Shown: piece by piece, positions 21,655-34,300 of the stretch | Position numbering within the stretch: position 1 is the stretch's first letter | How the letters are laid out: the number at the start of each line of letters is the position of its first letter | From: Magnolia sinica | Lineage: Eukaryota; Streptophyta; Magnoliopsida; Magnoliales; Magnoliaceae | Reading direction: 5' to 3' | Assembly: GCF_029962835.1 (NCBI RefSeq) | Contig: NC_080579.1 | Location: forward strand, 81,919,959 to 81,983,958 | DNA length: 64,000 nt | The notes under the pieces: generated by a model | Seen by the model: only the letters and a program-made list of their open reading frames with translations | Told to the model about the DNA's origin: nothing | The model's database searches: none | Translations under genes and position numbers: made by a program

Positions 21655-22961
21655 GTTATTTTCTCCATCAATGCAAGGCAGAGATGACAGAATTCCTGAG
21701 AAAGGTTAGTTTTTTTCATACGAAACTAAAGAGCAATGATGTACAAATGCATTTATGCAGAATGTTTCTTGTTGCTTGCTTTCTGCAGGTTCATATGCAT
21801 GTAGATTCTCAGGAAAAGGTTATAGCTCAGTATCAGGTAACACCATCTGCTTAGAAACAATCCATGGTCAGGGGCCGATCGCGTTAGAACAGATCTTTGT
21901 AGCCCCAATCACCCTTTAAAAGAAAGGAGTCTTTGTAAATCAAGCCAAACCGCATCCATTATCTATCGGCCAGGCTAGCATGTTGAACATTAGGGTTTGG
22001 GGGCGCGGCTTCAGGGGATCGGGATTCACCCAGGTGGGTGGTTCCCTGACTGTGGGGCCTATCTTGACGTATTTTCCTTACATCCATACCATCCAAGTCT
22101 TTAAAGATCATTTTAGGGCATAGTCCCAAAAATGAAGCATATCCAAATCTCAGGTAGACCACACCACAGGAAACAGTGGGGATTTAACCATTAAAAACTT
22201 CCTATAGGCCACAAAAGTTTTGGGTCAAACTCATATTGCCTCGAAAGTCGTAAGCTAGTGGGGTCCACCGTGATGTTTATGAGAAATCCACCCCATCCGT
22301 TTTTCCAAACATGTTGGACATGGCCCAAAAATTAGGTAGATCCAAAACACAAGTGGGCTGCAAGAAAGGAAAAAGTGGGTAATTGAATGGCTATGGTTGA
22401 AACCTCCCTGGTCCATCGTGATGTTTATATCCAATCCATACAATTCATAAGATCATTCCTACTGGGATGATCTGAAAACACAAGAATATTAGACTTATAC
22501 AAAAATTATGTGGCCTTGCCAATATTTCAACAGTGTATGTTCAATCCTCAATGCTTCCAGTCATGTGGCCAACTTTAATTTTGTATCTGCATGCATTTGC
22601 TATGCATTTCATATACATAGACAAATGTTTGTTTTTCCAAATGAAATGCATACATTTCATGAGCTAATGTAAGAATTTTTATGCTTGTGTGGTACATAGT
22701 TGTCTCTTGTTATGTTGGTTTTGTTCGAATTGCTTTCTTTTAATACAGAAAAATCTTGTTCATTGGATGGCAATGTTAGTTTATTTTGACTTGTTTTTCC
22801 AAAACATGTTTGCTTAAACTTGGATTGAAGGTACTTGGCTAGTTCTTGTTTTTCTTTTTACAGTTTTAGTGCTCTTTGTTGCATTGCAGTGTGAACTCTT
22901 ATCATTTGGTGGTGAGGTGAAAGATGATCATATCTCTCTCTTAATCAATGCTGGTCTTCTT
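21655..22961 (+). pseudogene. Three exons of an STK19-like gene (partial)
   Basis: Three segments with consensus splice sites join in one frame: 21655-21704 (YFLHQCKAEMTEFLRK), 21789-21836 (VHMHVDSQEKVIAQYQ) and 22890-22961 (CELLSFGGEVKDDHISLL then INAGLL). Each is preceded by AG and followed by GT, and exon phases agree. GGEV-x-D-x-HISLLINAGLL resembles the winged-helix region of the STK19 family, nuclear proteins linked in animals to transcription-coupled repair. The next expected block was not found before the LTR-like sequence beginning about 23309, nor were upstream exons. I mark it pseudogene/partial because it appears cut off; the three exons themselves carry no lesion. Family assignment is moderate. 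Confidence 0.4.
22050..22525. repeat. Two tandem foldback-arm copies inside the STK19-like intron
   Basis: GGGGCCTATCTTGACGTATT, AAAAATGAAGCATATCCAAA and GAAACAGTGGGGATTTAACC form one copy; GGGGTCCACCGTGATGTTTA, CCATCCGTTTTTCC and ACAAGTGGGCTGC form a second copy in the same orientation. Both lie in the intron between the second and third STK19-like exons. Confidence 0.55.
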
Positions 22962-23308
22962 GTAAGTAAAACTCCATATCCTCATAAATTTTTTGTGTTG
23001 GTTATTAGGTCTCACAATTTGTCATTCACGTATAAGGCTTGCATATTATGGATATAGTTGTCAATATCTGTAAGGCTTGCATATTGGATATAGTCGTCAA
23101 TTTCTATAGGTTGGGTTGTTTTCGCATTTCATCTTACTAGGGAATCTTTTTCCTTTTCATTTCATCAATTTCATTATTATATTTGTCTTATCTTTTTGCA
23201 TTATCTCTGTTCTAATATGCTTAATCATGTGATTGTTTGTCTCCTGTTTCAATGTTAATATTTTTATTTATTATCTTTTTAAAGTTTTTGATTGTTTGAT
23301 TTCATATG
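22962..23308. other. AT-rich, no feature recognised
   Basis: A small direct duplication (AGGCTTGCATATT...GGATATAGT at 23035 and 23072, about 37 bp apart) is visible. No exon or transposon terminus was found. Confidence 0.35.
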
Positions 23309-25855
23309 TGATGTGAGAACTCAAAAAGCCCCATGATTTTGTAACGTTTCGGAAAAATCCGTATAAAGACCCGAGTACCACCTTAGGCAGAAATCACTAA
23401 AGACCAAATCCTTTAGAAATTAGACAAGAATTAATTAAGTACTAAACTGAATTAATCGGTGAATTAGCTAGAACCACTATCTGTACGAACTGCAAGACCC
23501 AAAACCATTATAATCGCTAACCCAACAGTACCTAGAAACCTAGGATCAATCTCAAAACCCAGTTGCTCTCGGGAATACATTAAAATCCCGTATTGGGCCT
23601 GGACCACGCGTCGAAAGTCTGATGACTGGGAAACTATAAGGTTATGACCACCTTACTGGGATTGACAACCACCATGGGAATCAAGTTCAAATAGTATCTA
23701 GAAACGCATAACTTGAGCCTGGAGCGAAGTGTGTGAGAAACGTGAATATCTTCAGAAAATGAACTCAAACTTAAGTGAATTAGGCCATTTGCTTGCATGC
23801 CAAATTTAAGGTTTTACACTGTCAGATTCTAACCCAACTACACCCTTGGATCAGAAAAATTTCTTTGCACCCATTGGTATACTTGTAGCCCTAATCGAGT
23901 GTCAATGACCGTTGAACTGAAACGGGTCTTCCACGATCGATCCAGTAATCTGATCGGACCGAAATCTTAACCTGTCTTAGATTCATAGTCAGGGAACTTT
24001 CTTTAGATCGTATGCGAGCAATGGACCTCCAGATGAGCTCCATTGGCCCGAAACAGCTATTTTTTGGCTATACCCTAAGTATACCATGGCCCTAGGGCCA
24101 TTGACATAAGTTCTGGGCCTATATAAGGACCTTAACCAACCCCTCTCTCATTTCATATGAATTTTCCTAACCCTAGGAGAGAAAAGAGAGAAAAGAGGAG
24201 AAAAGAGTGAGGAGAAGAGAGAGAATTCAGGAGATCGTTACTGGGATTCATTCTCACTGCTCCTCGTGTTGAATCGCCTCTCCACCATCGCTACACGAGC
24301 GATTTCAACTCCATTTTTGGGTAAGAAATCCTAATCCTAATCTGTTTTAGGAATCTAAATAGAGAAACTGGTGAAATAGCTAACCTATTTCAATGTTTAG
24401 GTAGCTGTTGTGCTGTAGACAACGACGTGGTGTACGAACCGAGTTCGTAACGAGCGTACCGACGAAAGGTGCAGACTATAAACATTTAGGTTATGGTTTT
24501 TAAGGCTTTCAATGTTAACAATGATTTATGTCTGACTTGATTGCTGCCATATGATCTTAGTTACGACGTTTTCGACATATTAGGTATGTGTAAACTAAGT
24601 TGTATACAAAAATGTATTCCATGTGTTTGTTGAAATGTGTACATAAATAGGAAATTATGATTTATGCTTCCCATGACTATTAATCTAGAATTCATGTTCG
24701 TTGTACGTATGATAACTCCTTGGTGAAAGGATTTTTCATAATATATGTTATAACTAATTTATTATATGTATGTTGAAATGTGTAGTCTAAGTGTTTGATA
24801 AAATGTCTGAATGATAAAATGTTTGCTGAAATGTATTTAATGAGGGTGTTGAGATAAGATTCTCAATTTCCTTATATATAGTTACAGTTCCTTTATATAA
24901 CATATCTTACTACTACTTGATTTATGGTTGAAATGTCTATGTATGATAACATATGCAATATGATTGTTAAAATGCCTGAATGAGAATTGTATTTGAACTG
25001 GTCATTAAATGTTGTTTAGACTTTCACATATGATTACTTATTGTAATTGAGTATGGTGGGACTACTACGTAGATCAGGCGATCGGTAAAGGTTCCTAGTC
25101 GAGTGATCAAACTAGATCCGCCACATTGGATACGTTCAATGAATCCGAGTCATGCGATGATTGTCGACAATAGTTAGGCCATGCGGAGTGCTTATGCACT
25201 CCATGTCGATTAATTCAGTGTGCGCTCGTATTAATCGAACCCGTCAAATAACCCGATTGACCTATTATGTGTTTACCATGTATGGACACTACTGCTTGAA
25301 TCTAAGGTACCACTTACCAATATAAAACCCATTTCAACCATAGTACCATGATCCGCTAAGACTCATAAGCCAGATATGGTGGTATGAGATACCGTGGTCG
25401 AGCTGTCGGCCTACGCTGGGGTGATGAGCCTCCCCGTAGTGTCCAGTGAGCAACACAAACTCGTGAGCCGAATACGGTGATATAGGACATTGTATTCGAG
25501 CTATCGGCCTACGCTAAGGTGACGAGCCTTTCCATAGTGACCTCCCGTATAAATTAGGCCTATGATGAGGTGAGGAGCCTCCCGTAGTGACCTGAACTTG
25601 CCTATTCACTGCTTATAAATCAGGGATGATGTTGCCCTATAACTTGTCTATCGTATGTGATTAACTAGGATTAATGACTCTAGACGGATCATCGTTTGGG
25701 TAAATGATATAAAAGGAGGTACCTTAGCTTCCGGAATCTGCTGCATGAATAAGTCTAATTAAGAACTTGGCTAACACGACCATACATCGCATTACATGTG
25801 CCTTTGACGAGGAAGAGTACAGTAGGAGTTTAACATTCTCATTATTTTTTTAATT
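23309..25855 (+). repeat. Probable long LTR of a gypsy-type element
   Basis: The stretch starts near TGATGTGAGAACTCAAAAAG and AGCCCCATGATTTTGTAACG, a type of start seen in plant gypsy LTRs. It contains GAGAGAAAAGAGAGAAAAG leader-like sequence near 24175 and has no coding domain over 2.5 kb. Between 25390 and 25600 a phrase of about 45 bp (GAGCT(G/A)TCGGCCTACGCT ... GAGCCT ... TAGTG) recurs three times. A relative in opposite orientation lies at 6780-8470. The right end is abutted by CACTA sequence. No flanking duplication was established, so LTR status is inference. Confidence 0.4.
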
Positions 25856-25861
25856 AATGAG

Positions 25862-26150
25862 AATCGTCGACGGCTTTTGACTGTCGAAAATGCCAACGGT
25901 TTTGATTGTCGGACACGTCAACGGTATTAGCTGTCGCTCTTATCATCAGAAACGCCGACGATTTTGATCGTCGCTCTTACCATCGAACATGTCGACGGTT
26001 TTAACCGTCGAAAATGATAATGGTTTTAATCCTTCGGCGAGCAACGCTGACGCACCCTTTATCGACGGACATTGCGACAGCTAAAAGCCATCAGCGAAGG
26101 TCATTGCCAACGATTTTTAGCCATCTATGTTGCCCTGTTTTTTGGTAGTG
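25862..26150 (-). mobile_element. CACTA transposon end, second family
   Basis: The minus-strand terminus is CACTACCAAAAAACAGGGCA (ending at 26150 on the plus strand as TTTTTTGGTAGTG). Inside it lie alternating GTCGACGGTTTT and AAAACCGTCG words, about eight copies between 25865 and 26110, typical of CACTA subterminal repeats. The other end is missing. The copia remnant starts within about 25 bases of the terminus. Confidence 0.7.
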
Positions 26151-26174
26151 TTATATCATTGACATTGAGATTTA

Positions 26175-27045
26175 TTGTGACAGATCTTGTGGACTGATTG
26201 GCTTGTCACAGAGGGCCTACATTAGTAGGATACTCGAAAGGAATGACATGCAAAATTATGCTTCTGGACAGTCACTCATTATTAAGGGTGACAAATTCGG
26301 ACAATTCTAATGTCCTAATTAAGAATGATTTGAAAAAGAATCGAATGAAGGAATTTTCGTACACGTCAGTAGTAGGGAGCATCATATATACTCAAGTCTA
26401 CATGCAGCCGGATATTGCCTTTGCTGTTGGAATGTTGGGCAGGTATCTATCTAATCCAGGAATGCAGCATTGGATAGCTATAAAGATAGTGATACACTAC
26501 TTACAAAGAATAAAATACTTCAAACTCACCTACAGGAGATCTAACTATTTGGAGTTGGTTAGATACTCAGACATAGATTATGTTGGCTGCGTTGATACTA
26601 AGAAGTCTACCTCAGGCTATATCTTCATGATGATTGTGGAGTTATATTTTGAAAAAGTGTTAAACAGTCAACCAACCTCATCCACCATGGAAGCTGAATT
26701 AATTACTTGTCATGAGACATCTAATTAGGCATTGCGGTTACATCGTTTCTTCTCTGGTTTGCGGGTACTGGAGCATATCCCGAAACTATTAAGAATATTT
26801 TGTGATAATTTAACTGCAATCTCCTTATCTAGCAACAACAAGCACTCATCAAGGTTGAGGCATATCGTAATCAAGTATCTTGTTGTAAAGGAAAGAGTTT
26901 AGAATCATCAAGTGTCTGTGGAGTTCATCGGTACTAAGCAAATGATTGCGGATCCGCTCACTAAAGGGTTCTCTATCACGCCATTTAAGGAGCATGTAAC
27001 ATCTATGAGAGTCATTGATCCTATAGATGTTTTCAGTTAGTGAGA
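26175..27045 (+). pseudogene. Ty1/copia reverse transcriptase end and RNase H, broken
   Basis: The region encodes the C-terminal part of a copia polyprotein: YISRILERNDMQNY and IIKGDKFGQF near 26220-26305, then after a frame change SYTSVVGSIIYTQVYMQPDI with AFAVGMLGRYLSNPGMQHW. RNase H follows with EAELI (about 26690), FCDN, NNKHSSRLRHI-IKY and EFIGTKQMIADPLTKGF. Lesions include the frame change near 26300 and stops at 26726 and about 26898. Integrase and the 5' half are missing, cut off near the CACTA end at 26150. It belongs with the LTR at 27531. Confidence 0.85.
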
Positions 27046-27530
27046 GTTGAACATGTTTTATTTTCACAGACATTAAAGAGATATCATTTAATAAAGTTAT
27101 TTGATGATTCTGATATAAAGTTAATTTCTACTTCTCTCTAAGTATGCACAATATAGTTTGAGTAAATAGAACTATAGTCATGTCTTATTGGAGACATTTG
27201 AAAGCTTCAAGACCTTTTAAGGATAAACATACATCATCATATTACGTGTATAATCATTATACCACACTTCCTAGTTTTAGATCTATGTCATTAAGACTAT
27301 TAGTGTTTGTGACTGTGCTTAGCCTCACTTTGCCTAGGTTAAATGTTGTGACGATAATCGCGATTCGATACTAATAATCTTAATAGACCAGATTGTTATA
27401 GCACTACCTGTATTATCGAACAATGTAATTGGTTAACCATTTAGATGTTTCTTCAAATCAAAATATTTTTTTCAAAAGATTTCAAAAGATTAATCATTAA
27501 CATTGATCAAATGTGACCTAAGTGGGAGAA

Positions 27531-27875
27531 TGTAAGAATTCTATAAGGTGGGCTTTATTGATCAACGGTCTGGATTGGATAATGTGATTGGGAATACCAG
27601 TGGCCCCACTAAATTGTGATACATTCAGAAATTCGTGTAAGGGGTTGAGTGCTACAACTGTGATACACACACAATATTTTAGAGGAATTGGGATTGTGAA
27701 ATTCGTGTGGAGCCATAGGGAGAGGAGTTTTGATGGGTTTCAAACTCCTCTGTCTTCTGTATTATAAAACAAGGCTATGTCCCCAATCCAACACCATCAA
27801 CCGAAGTTACAGCCCCATCGTGTCTTCTCTAAAGGGTGTAAGGAGAGGAAGACCTCAGCAATCTTATCTACAACA
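27531..27875 (+). mobile_element. Copia LTR, 345 bp, preceded by polypurine tract
   Basis: The LTR begins TGTAAGAATTCTATAAGG directly after the polypurine tract AAGTGGGAGAA (27520-27530), the usual copia arrangement, and ends CTACAACA at 27875. A plausible promoter and start lie inside (GTATTATAAAACAAGGC, about 27759). The next bases, ATGGTATCTCAATTAGG, resemble a degenerate initiator-tRNA primer-binding site (TGGTATCAGAGC in many copia elements), which normally follows a 5' LTR, not a 3' LTR. Confidence 0.65.
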
Positions 27876-28363
27876 ATGGTATCTCAATTAGGTATGCCAT
27901 GTATTCAATATTTTTGATCTCCATATCCGATGCACAATTTGGTCCTTGCTATTCCGCATTAAAACAATTAACATTACTAAGATGGCTCCATCCCCAAACC
28001 AACAAGAAATTAACCACAGAGGCAGCGATGATATAGTAATATGATTATCCATACGTATATATACACACAGCTATTCAACACGTAGCTTCAATCAAAGTGT
28101 CTGAATCATGGGCCCCACGTTAGATTCTTCGGCTCACTGGATTAGATTGATTGGGGAAATCCTAACCTCAAATTAGCGTACGTTTGAATGTGCAATATGA
28201 ATTCATTTTAACCGTCCATCAGATGGCCACTAATCTGATAAGTATTTTGGGATCCATGATTTGGATGATCTAGATTGTTTATTACGAGCATGAACAGTCA
28301 CATGCATGCGTAGGAGTCTCCTAATCTTCTACAACCACCATGGCTGGTCCATTAGCTTGTGAT
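27876..28363. other. 3' flank of the O-methyltransferase gene
   Basis: After the copia LTR there is no gene. 28100-28330 contains degraded foldback-like words (GGGCCCCACGTTAGA, AACCGTCCATCAGATGG). The segment just left of 28364 is the 3' untranslated side of the minus-strand O-methyltransferase; no clear polyadenylation signal can be singled out. Confidence 0.4.
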
Positions 28364-31300
28364 TTAAAGTCTTTTACAGAATTCCATGACGGCGATGCCA
28401 TTGGAAATTGGAAAAACCTTGGTTTCGAAGAATCCAGCAGCCTTTGCTAGATCACAGTACTCTGATGCGGGTCGCTCCTTACCGCCGATGAAAATGGGCA
28501 TAATAAGTAGATCTAAACCCGTCGTGAAGCGAGACACGTGGTCCGTTCCTAGTATGGGTGGGATCACAAACTCTACGCTTATCACCTTACCACCATCAGG
28601 CAATGCCTTCCAACAGTTCATCAGCAGCTTCAAGCATTTATCATCGCCCCAGTTGTGAAGGATACCCTGCGTGCAAGATAATGCTTTGATCTTTGGGTTA
28701 GATGCGAATGGATGGCTACAATGGAGAATAAAATTTGATCCTCATCCAACGGTCAAAATAAATTGATGATTTCTATCACTAGAAAGGTCAAAGAGACTAA
28801 CCCTCATGAAAATGGTTTCTGTGGGTGGTACGGATTCAAACATATCTTCTGGAATATGCTCCACACCTGAGAAACATCACCCTCATAATTTAAAAAGCAT
28901 GCACATGCACGTATTTTAGTGGAGTACCCCACATTCAGGGGACATTAGCATTGAGTGTGAATAGATTGACTATGCTGGCATAGGGGCAATTCGCAGTGCT
29001 CCCTAGGGGTTTTATTTGTTGTTTTTTTTACTCGTTTTCAGGTAGTAGGGGCGCCTCTTTGGGTGGCTAGTGCAATTAGAGTTATACGATAGGAGTGGTC
29101 CTCATCCTTTTTGTAGAGACCCTCCTGAATAGCTGTAAATCTTTCCCAGTAATGAAATTTCGTGGGAGTTTTTGGAAAAAAAAAAAAAAAGAAGAAGAGA
29201 TGATCAGAACTCTCCACCCTGGGAAGGGTAGGATTATGAAAAAAAAAAAGTGAATAGATTGAAAAGAAAAAAAAAAAATCAGAGTTACTCGGCCCGATTA
29301 GGTACAGCTTTTGAGATCTAAAACTAAGAAAAAACCTTTTTTTAAAAAAAAAACTGTGAATTCATTCATATCATCAACAAAAATTACCACAAAGGATTCA
29401 GGCGCACACGGGCAGACAAAAAGAGGCCCTGTACCGCCTATCGTGTGATATTACAAAAAAGGACGATGGAAAAGGAAGACAAATTATCTCTCCCTTATTG
29501 CTCCTATACCCGCTCTGTTGAGGAAATAGAGTCCCCCTGATCAACCTAGGGAGATCAATCCACTTGTCCGCCCAAAAAGATCCCTGATTGGCCGCTCCCA
29601 AGCGAGCGAGTCTATCTGCCGGACTATTGATTTCCCGGGGAATAAGTGAAATGGAGAAGTTTCCCTTCTTTTGCAGATTTTTTTATTCTCGACATCCAGT
29701 AATCCCACTTCCAATGAAGGAGCGACGTCCCCTTGAAAGCTTCCACCACAAAGGAAGAGTCAGATTTAATGAGCACATCCTACAATCCCCACGTTATACT
29801 TAACTACATCGCATTGTGAAGGACCCGTAGTTCCGCCCTGTTGTTTGAAGTGTGTCTGTAACCCAAATAAAAAGCGAATATGAGATCACCATGGGCATTT
29901 CTGCAAATGCCACCACCCCCAGACGGGCCGGGGTTACCATCTACAGCCCCATCAATGTTAAATTTTACCCTGCCTGCATGTTGTTTGGACCATTAACTAA
30001 CTGACAGGATGTAGGCGCAAAGGGCCTGTGGTAGAAACTAAGGCGGAGAGCGATCGGGTTCAGAACATGGGAACCATGGAAAATCTTCCCCAGAAGCCAT
30101 TTGACATTACTAATGACCTTGTTGCTGGTAGGGCGGTCCCATCATACTTGGCTGAATTTCTCACCTTCCAAATTTCCCAAACAATGAGACACAGAGTTAT
30201 GCGGCAAAGAAGATGTGTTTCTCTACTAGGATGAATGGGATTCTACCATGAAGAGAAGAGATCGACAGTTGTAGATGGAGAAGAGATTTGGATACCGAAG
30301 ATATCCAAGAACTCTTTCCAGGCGGTAGTCGCAATCGCCCCTGCATAGAAAAGGTGGTCCAGCGTCTCCAGTTGAGGAGAGAAGTTGTGCTCACTGTCGC
30401 AACATATGCACTTGGATGCAAGGAAGATACCTTTCGATTGAATCCTATCATCCGTGGGGATGGCCCGGTGGAACAGCCTCTAAAGGAAGATAAAGATTTT
30501 GTTAGGGATTTTTTGATGCCAGATGCACTTGGCCCAGTCAAAAACCTGCCCTGCAGATCTGCATACCATCCAACCTGATTTAACTGAGTAATAGCTAGTC
30601 TGATCGTGGGGCCAGATGCGGCGGTCTGGCTGGTCCGACGTGCATATACCAGAGTGGATGATGTGTTCCTTCATACCCGTTGGGAGAAGGTTGATAGTTG
30701 GAGATTGTGGATTGATGCCTTCAGGCGAGAGCAGATCGCTAACTGTCATGTGTAACAGGTCATTGGGAATTGGCTGTCTGATCAAGTCCATTAAATGCCC
30801 CATCCCTGTCCAGTTCTCTCGCCATAAGTTCAGGGAGCCACATCCCACCTTCCATTGTAAGTGGCTGTCAAGAACTGGGGAGAGCGCCAATATATGTTTT
30901 CACATGGGCGAGATGGAGGACCTGGTTATACCTGTATCTTCAGACAGAGAACCATATCTTGAAGCAATGAAAGTAGACCATAAACTTTTACTGGATCCAA
31001 CTTTGGCTATCCAAGCCATCTTCAATCTGAGCGCAACCATAACATATCGTAGTTTTCTGATACCAAAGCCGCCTTCCTCTTTTAGGCATAGAGATTTTAT
31101 TCCACTTAATCCAGTGACATTTGTTTTTTCCTTCGTGCCATCCTCTAAGAAAATTGGAGAAACTAGACTCCATCCTCTGAAGGATCTGGGCCGGAATCGA
31201 TGCCGCCAACATGGCGTGGATAGGAATTCCATAGAGGACATGGTTAATGAGCATGCACCTGCCCGCCTGAGAAAGGATTCTAGCCTTCCACCCTTGAATT

Positions 31301-34300
31301 TTCTTTTTGATTTTTTCCAGCAGAGGGCGAAACAGAGGGACTCTTGTTTTGCCTTTGAAAAGGGGGATCCCGAGATAAATGAAAGGCACTGATGAAGTGG
31401 GGTACCAATTCGCCGTTGGATGCTTCTAATTCTATTGATCGGTATTGAGGAAGAAAGATGAGTGCAACTTTTGTAGAAATTGATACGTTGACCTGACGTC
31501 ATTTGGTAGGAAGAGAGGAAATCTGTCACCGCTTTGATAGAGGAGCTGCCACCATTAAAGAAGAGGACTATGTCATCGGCATAAAGAAGGTGCATGATCT
31601 GTTCACATCTGCATTTGAGCTTAAACGGGATACAACTGTGGCTGAGAAACAGGTTGGCAAAACCTCTACTTAAAACCTCAGCTTCTAGGATGAAAAGGCT
31701 CGGGGACAAAGGATCCCCTTGGCAGAGCCCACTTGTCGACTTGAAGAAACTACAACTGGATCCATTGATAATGATTGAAAACCAATTGTTACTCCAGCAC
31801 TTTTCTACCAAATGAATCCAACTTTGAGAGAAGCCAATACGCTGAAGAACCCTTGTAAGGAAATCCCATTCTAGGTGGTCATACGCCTTTTCCATATCTA
31901 GCTTTAGGATAATATTCCCGCCTCTGACTTTTCGATCAATCTCTCTAACCATCTCCTGAACCAAAGCTACACTCTTCGCTATAGAGCGACCTCGAACAAA
32001 AGCTCCTTGTTCTTGGGAAATAATGTTAGGAAGGATAAGCGCAAATCTGTCAACAATAACTTTGGCAATAATTTTATAGAGGTTGTTGCAAAGGCTTATA
32101 GGGCGGAAATCAGTAAAGGCTTTAGGGGCTTCTTTCTTTGGGATCAAACAAATGAGAGAGGCCGTGAAAGAACGTGACAAGTTTCCACCGAGGAAAAAAA
32201 TTAATCACAGCTTTATGGACATCCAGGCCGATAATATCCCAGCTATTAGCAAAAAAAACCCCTGACAGACCATCGGGGCTGGGGGCGTTGTCCCTAGGCA
32301 TGGACATAACCGCACTTCTAACCTCCCCCAATGAGGGATAACTCATCAGGAAATCATTATCCGCAGCAGATAATGACGGCGGGATAGAATCCAAGATGTT
32401 GTCTTGTATTGATATAGGTTCCGAATTAAACAGTGAGGAAAAGTACCGAATTGCTTCATCTTGAATCTATTTAGGATCAAAAGTTATGGCGCTAGATTCT
32501 AGTTGAATTTCATCTATTTGTGCTCTCCTGATCTTATCAGTGGCTGACATGTGAAAAAAATTTGTATTGCGATCACCTTCATTAAGCCAATTGTTGCGGG
32601 ATTTCTTCTTCCAAAATATCTCTTCGGCTAGTTCCAAACGTTCGAGGCATGTCCTAGCTTCAAAAAGCTCCTCGTGACTGGGATCCTGTGACTGTTGAGC
32701 TTGTTCCTCCATGCAGGCAATGGATTGTTCCGCTGATTTGATTTGATGGAAAATATTGCTAAAAACTGATTTGTTCCATTCTTTCAAATAATTCCTAACC
32801 TTTCGCAGTTTGAGCATAAGGTTAATAATTGGCTGATCTGAGAGATCTTCCCTCCAGGCCTGTAAGATGACGTTAGGATACTCTTGATGTAAGGTCCACA
32901 TTCGCTAAAAACAAAATGGTTTTTGGAAAGACTGCATTGCTAGGGGGAAGAGAAGTAGCAAAGGACAATGATCGAAGTTGACACATGGGAGATGCTTGAC
33001 TTGAAAATAGGGGAAAACATTAATCTAAATGCCATTACATAAAACCCTATCCAGGCGAGCCCAAACCCAGGAGTTGCCCGCTTGATTATTGCTCCCAGTG
33101 AACCTGTTACCACTGAATCCTACATCCATCAATCCCACAAAATCCATAGCATCTGCAAATTCCGTGTAGCTGCCCAAATCCTAATTTCTGTTACTCTATC
33201 TTTTTGCAGTGGATAGGACTGTGTTGAAATCGCCACCCACTGCCCATGGACCCGAAATGCACGTGGCCATGGATATAAGATCCGTCCACAGCGCTCTCCT
33301 CTGCATTCTAGAGCATTTTGCATACACAATAGATAGATAGAAAAGTAAATTTGAATTGAGCAGCTAAAGTTGGACAGTCATCACCTGATTTAATTTATGC
33401 ATAATGGAGACGTTGAGGTTGTTGTTGTGAAAGAACCAGATTTTTCCACCATCCTCCACATTTGATATAGATGAATGAAAACCCAGTTTGAGCCCCACAG
33501 AGATTCTTTTATCTTCTATAGCCATGGGCTCCAAAATCTCCAGACATAAAGGTTTATGATATCTCACAATTCTGGTCACTGATCTAAGGGTAGCTGTATT
33601 AGCTACCCCACGAGCATTCTAAATAATTGCACATCTATCAATAAATTTTATTTTATTTTTACCTGAGCTGATGGCCCTTCTCTTTAGTCTTCTTAGGCAT
33701 CCTCCCCATTGTTCCTGCGTGTGTCCTGCTCCTGGTATAGCTGTTTTCCTGACCACTATTCTTTTCCTTCCTCTATTGGATGGGGGTTTTGGGTGAGAGT
33801 GTGCCATGTTTTCAGTTGTTCGAGTTCCTTGGCTATCTTCCTAAGGGGACTGGCTTGTTGGGTTGAAGATTGCCTGAACTTCCTAGGAATATATAGTGTC
33901 ATTGTCACTGCCTTCTATTACATCAGGGGCGTCGAAGGTTTTCTCACCTGCTTGGAACTTGTATGGTGAGAAATCCACTTCCAGGTCAAGAGGTTGGAAA
34001 TCTTCTCTGCTATCAGAAGAGTCAATGGATTTGTTTGGGACAAGTTCCACATCATGGACGTGCTACCTATACGAGAGAGGGAGACTTCGGCATTTGTATG
34101 CTGGCCTAGGCGCTATCTGAAAATCTTGAAATTTTATCGGGGAGCTCCCTACCGAGCGGGAGTAGCCAGTCATGTTGCTGTTAGCCTTAAATATGATCCT
34201 CGGAGGAGGGCTATCTCTCTGCCTGTCTTCTGTAGAATCGATAGTGCTGTGCCTACATTTTTGGCTAGGGTTGGAACCATATATTCCGCGGCCTGGCACT

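Noticed and set aside
30616..31392. 258-codon open frame on the plus strand
   Set aside because: It is antisense to the LINE reverse transcriptase (YADD block on the minus strand) and has no family features of its own.
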